In this document: piece after piece, positions 63,085 through 64,000 of the stretch
Position numbering within the stretch: the first letter of the stretch is position 1
How the letters are laid out: each line of letters starts with the position of its first letter
NCBI GenBank assembly: GCA_000827325.1
Contig: KN832882.1
Span: 1,190,689-1,254,688 of the forward strand
DNA: 64,000 nt
Direction of reading: 5' to 3'
Source: Oidiodendron maius Zn
Taxonomy: Eukaryota > Ascomycota > Leotiomycetes > Myxotrichaceae
Notes under the pieces: model-generated
The model's database searches: none
What the model saw: only the letters and a program-made list of their open reading frames with translations
What the model was told of the DNA's origin: nothing
Translations under genes and position numbers: made by a program

Positions 63085-64000
63085 ATGTTCTCTCAAGCTA
63101 TCCTCCTCTCGGCCCTTGTGGCCACAACTCAGGCTCGGTACGGTGATGAAATTCATGTCAACACGGCGAGGCTGATGAAAATAGGTTCGATCAAGAACAA
63201 GTCCCAATTCCAGCCATCCAAGCTCTGAGCAACTTTGGACAGTCGGGTCAAGCTGCCACTCTTGCTGGTTCAAGCATCGGCACCCTCCTTGCGGCGGCAG
63301 ATCCATGTGCGAAGGTATGTGTCATTGGTTGCAATCCTTCCTACTATACTGATGAACTTCCAGCTTAAACAGGCAGACCTGATCGTCTCTGAACTTGGAA
63401 CTGATCCTCAGGTCATCTCTGCTGCGATAGGTCTCGTGGCTGCCGAGCAGAACTTCAACCCTTTTGTCGTCAGCATTCCCACTATCTGCAATGACCCCAC
63501 CCTTCCAACCACAGTGGCGCTCCGAGGTGTCGTTCCTCTGGTTGATCCCGCTGTTGGAGACTCGGATGTCGAAAATGCCAACTCGGCCACTTCAAAGAAG
63601 TCTCCTTTCTCCAATGATGGATTGAGCGTTGCTCAAGTCATGGTTGCTCAAGGCTTCTCCAATTTCACTCTAAGCACTGGTGGTTCAGCATCTTCTGGAG
63701 CAGCATCAGGAGCAGCTCCCGCGGCTGCCAGTTCTGCTGTTGCGGTTGCTGCATCAGACCCACCCACTACCTTGGTGACACAAGCAGCATCTCCATGCGT
63801 TCAAACCGTAACGGTCACTACAACATCTTCATGCATTGGAACCGTAACGGTCACTGCAGCAGCAGCAGCAGATACATCTGTTGCTGCCGTCGCTTCCTCC
63901 GCCGCAGCCGATACCACTACAGCCGCCGCAGTAGCCGCCACATCCGCTGACGCTGCTTCCTCAACATCTGGAGCCGTCGCTGCCGGATCAGACGGAGCGG
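63085..64000 (+). CDS. Secreted Ser/Ala/Thr-rich protein, 3' end outside the window
   Basis: Exons 63085-63137, 63185-63314 and 63364 onward, open to the window edge. Introns are 47 and 49 bp. A signal peptide (MFSQAILLSALVATTQAR) is followed by FDQEQVPIPAIQALSNFGQS, LLAAADPCAK, SELGTDPQVISAAIGLVAAE and QNFNPFVVSIPTICNDPTLP, then LRGVVPLVDPAVGD. This is a conserved fungal secreted domain of unknown role that I have seen annotated as effector-like. The rest is low complexity: Ser/Ala/Thr runs and a 36-bp tandem repeat (63790-63825 and 63826-63861, VQTVTVTTTSS type) suggest an O-glycosylated wall-spanning region, perhaps GPI-anchored beyond the edge. The third exon could start at 63364 or 63373. 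Confidence 0.75.

Overview
The window is nuclear DNA of a filamentous ascomycete (Pezizomycotina). Genes are mostly separated by 0.2-1.5 kb. Introns are short (44-310 bp, mostly 45-80), with GT..AG ends and CTRAY-type branch sites. Housekeeping proteins such as Rtc5, Rcf1, Ilv1, Nat4, Nmt1, Swc3, Bna4, Map1, Erv14 and Prp17 have typical fungal architectures. Leotiomycetes is my best guess from protein flavour, but the sequence alone does not prove it. Exon boundaries below were worked out by hand from splice signals, reading frame and family expectation.

Layout. Positions 1-3209 are almost gene-free. Then come: rtc5 (3210-5082); an orphan coiled-coil gene behind an array of short direct repeats (5483-7468); an alpha/beta hydrolase (8048-9001); rcf1 and ilv1 sharing one 224 bp divergent promoter (9334-12065); mitochondrial ribosomal protein bL36m (12587-13080); histone N-terminal acetyltransferase nat4 (13949-14766); a PLAC8 protein (15512-16246); a GH78 alpha-L-rhamnosidase (16565-19201, minus); an unusual alpha/beta hydrolase gene (19655-21135); N-myristoyltransferase (21360-23153, minus); an ABHD12-like membrane hydrolase (23497-24942, minus); and swc3 (25467-27315). 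Next is a more accessory stretch: a secreted histidine acid phosphatase/phytase (27696-29321, minus), a beta-lactamase-like serine hydrolase (30815-32287), a polyketide-transferase-like hydrolase (32593-33560), a minimal GT8 glycogenin-like enzyme (33761-34702, minus) and a NUDIX hydrolase (36243-36965). After it come kynurenine 3-monooxygenase and methionine aminopeptidase 1 back to back (38171-41849), erv14 (42459-43254), prp17 (43763-45343), a GPI-type aspartic protease (46613-48283), a ZZ/EF-hand membrane protein (48925-51936, minus), a short-form GH35 beta-galactosidase (53130-54992), a GH27 alpha-galactosidase with a ricin-type lectin tail (56279-57865), an orphan secreted protein (59097-59938, minus), 3.1 kb of gene-poor DNA, and the start of a secreted Ser/Ala/Thr-rich protein cut by the window edge (63085 onward).

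How the genes relate. Most are unrelated housekeeping genes in divergent or convergent pairs. Three themes stand out. First, GH78, GH35 and GH27 together release rhamnose and both anomers of galactose, a set suited to pectin side chains and galactosides. Second, the phosphatase to GT8 stretch groups hydrolase families often seen in accessory or secondary-metabolite regions, but there is no backbone synthase here. Third, Rtc5 starts with a textbook N-myristoylation signal and the enzyme for it is encoded 18 kb away.

The most unusual observations concern gene structure. The hydrolase at 19655-21135 appears to have its start codon split by an intron (AT|G). In the unspliced message the same AT is followed by GTAA, so translation would be ATG-TAA, an immediate start-stop. 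The same gene has a 27-nt microexon followed by a GC-AG intron. The hydrolase at 23497-24942 has an 8-nt microexon, and a last intron whose removal is needed to supply the catalytic His. map1 has a 54-nt intron that stays open if retained. No tRNA, rRNA, CRISPR or intact mobile element was found, and no virus-like element was recognised.
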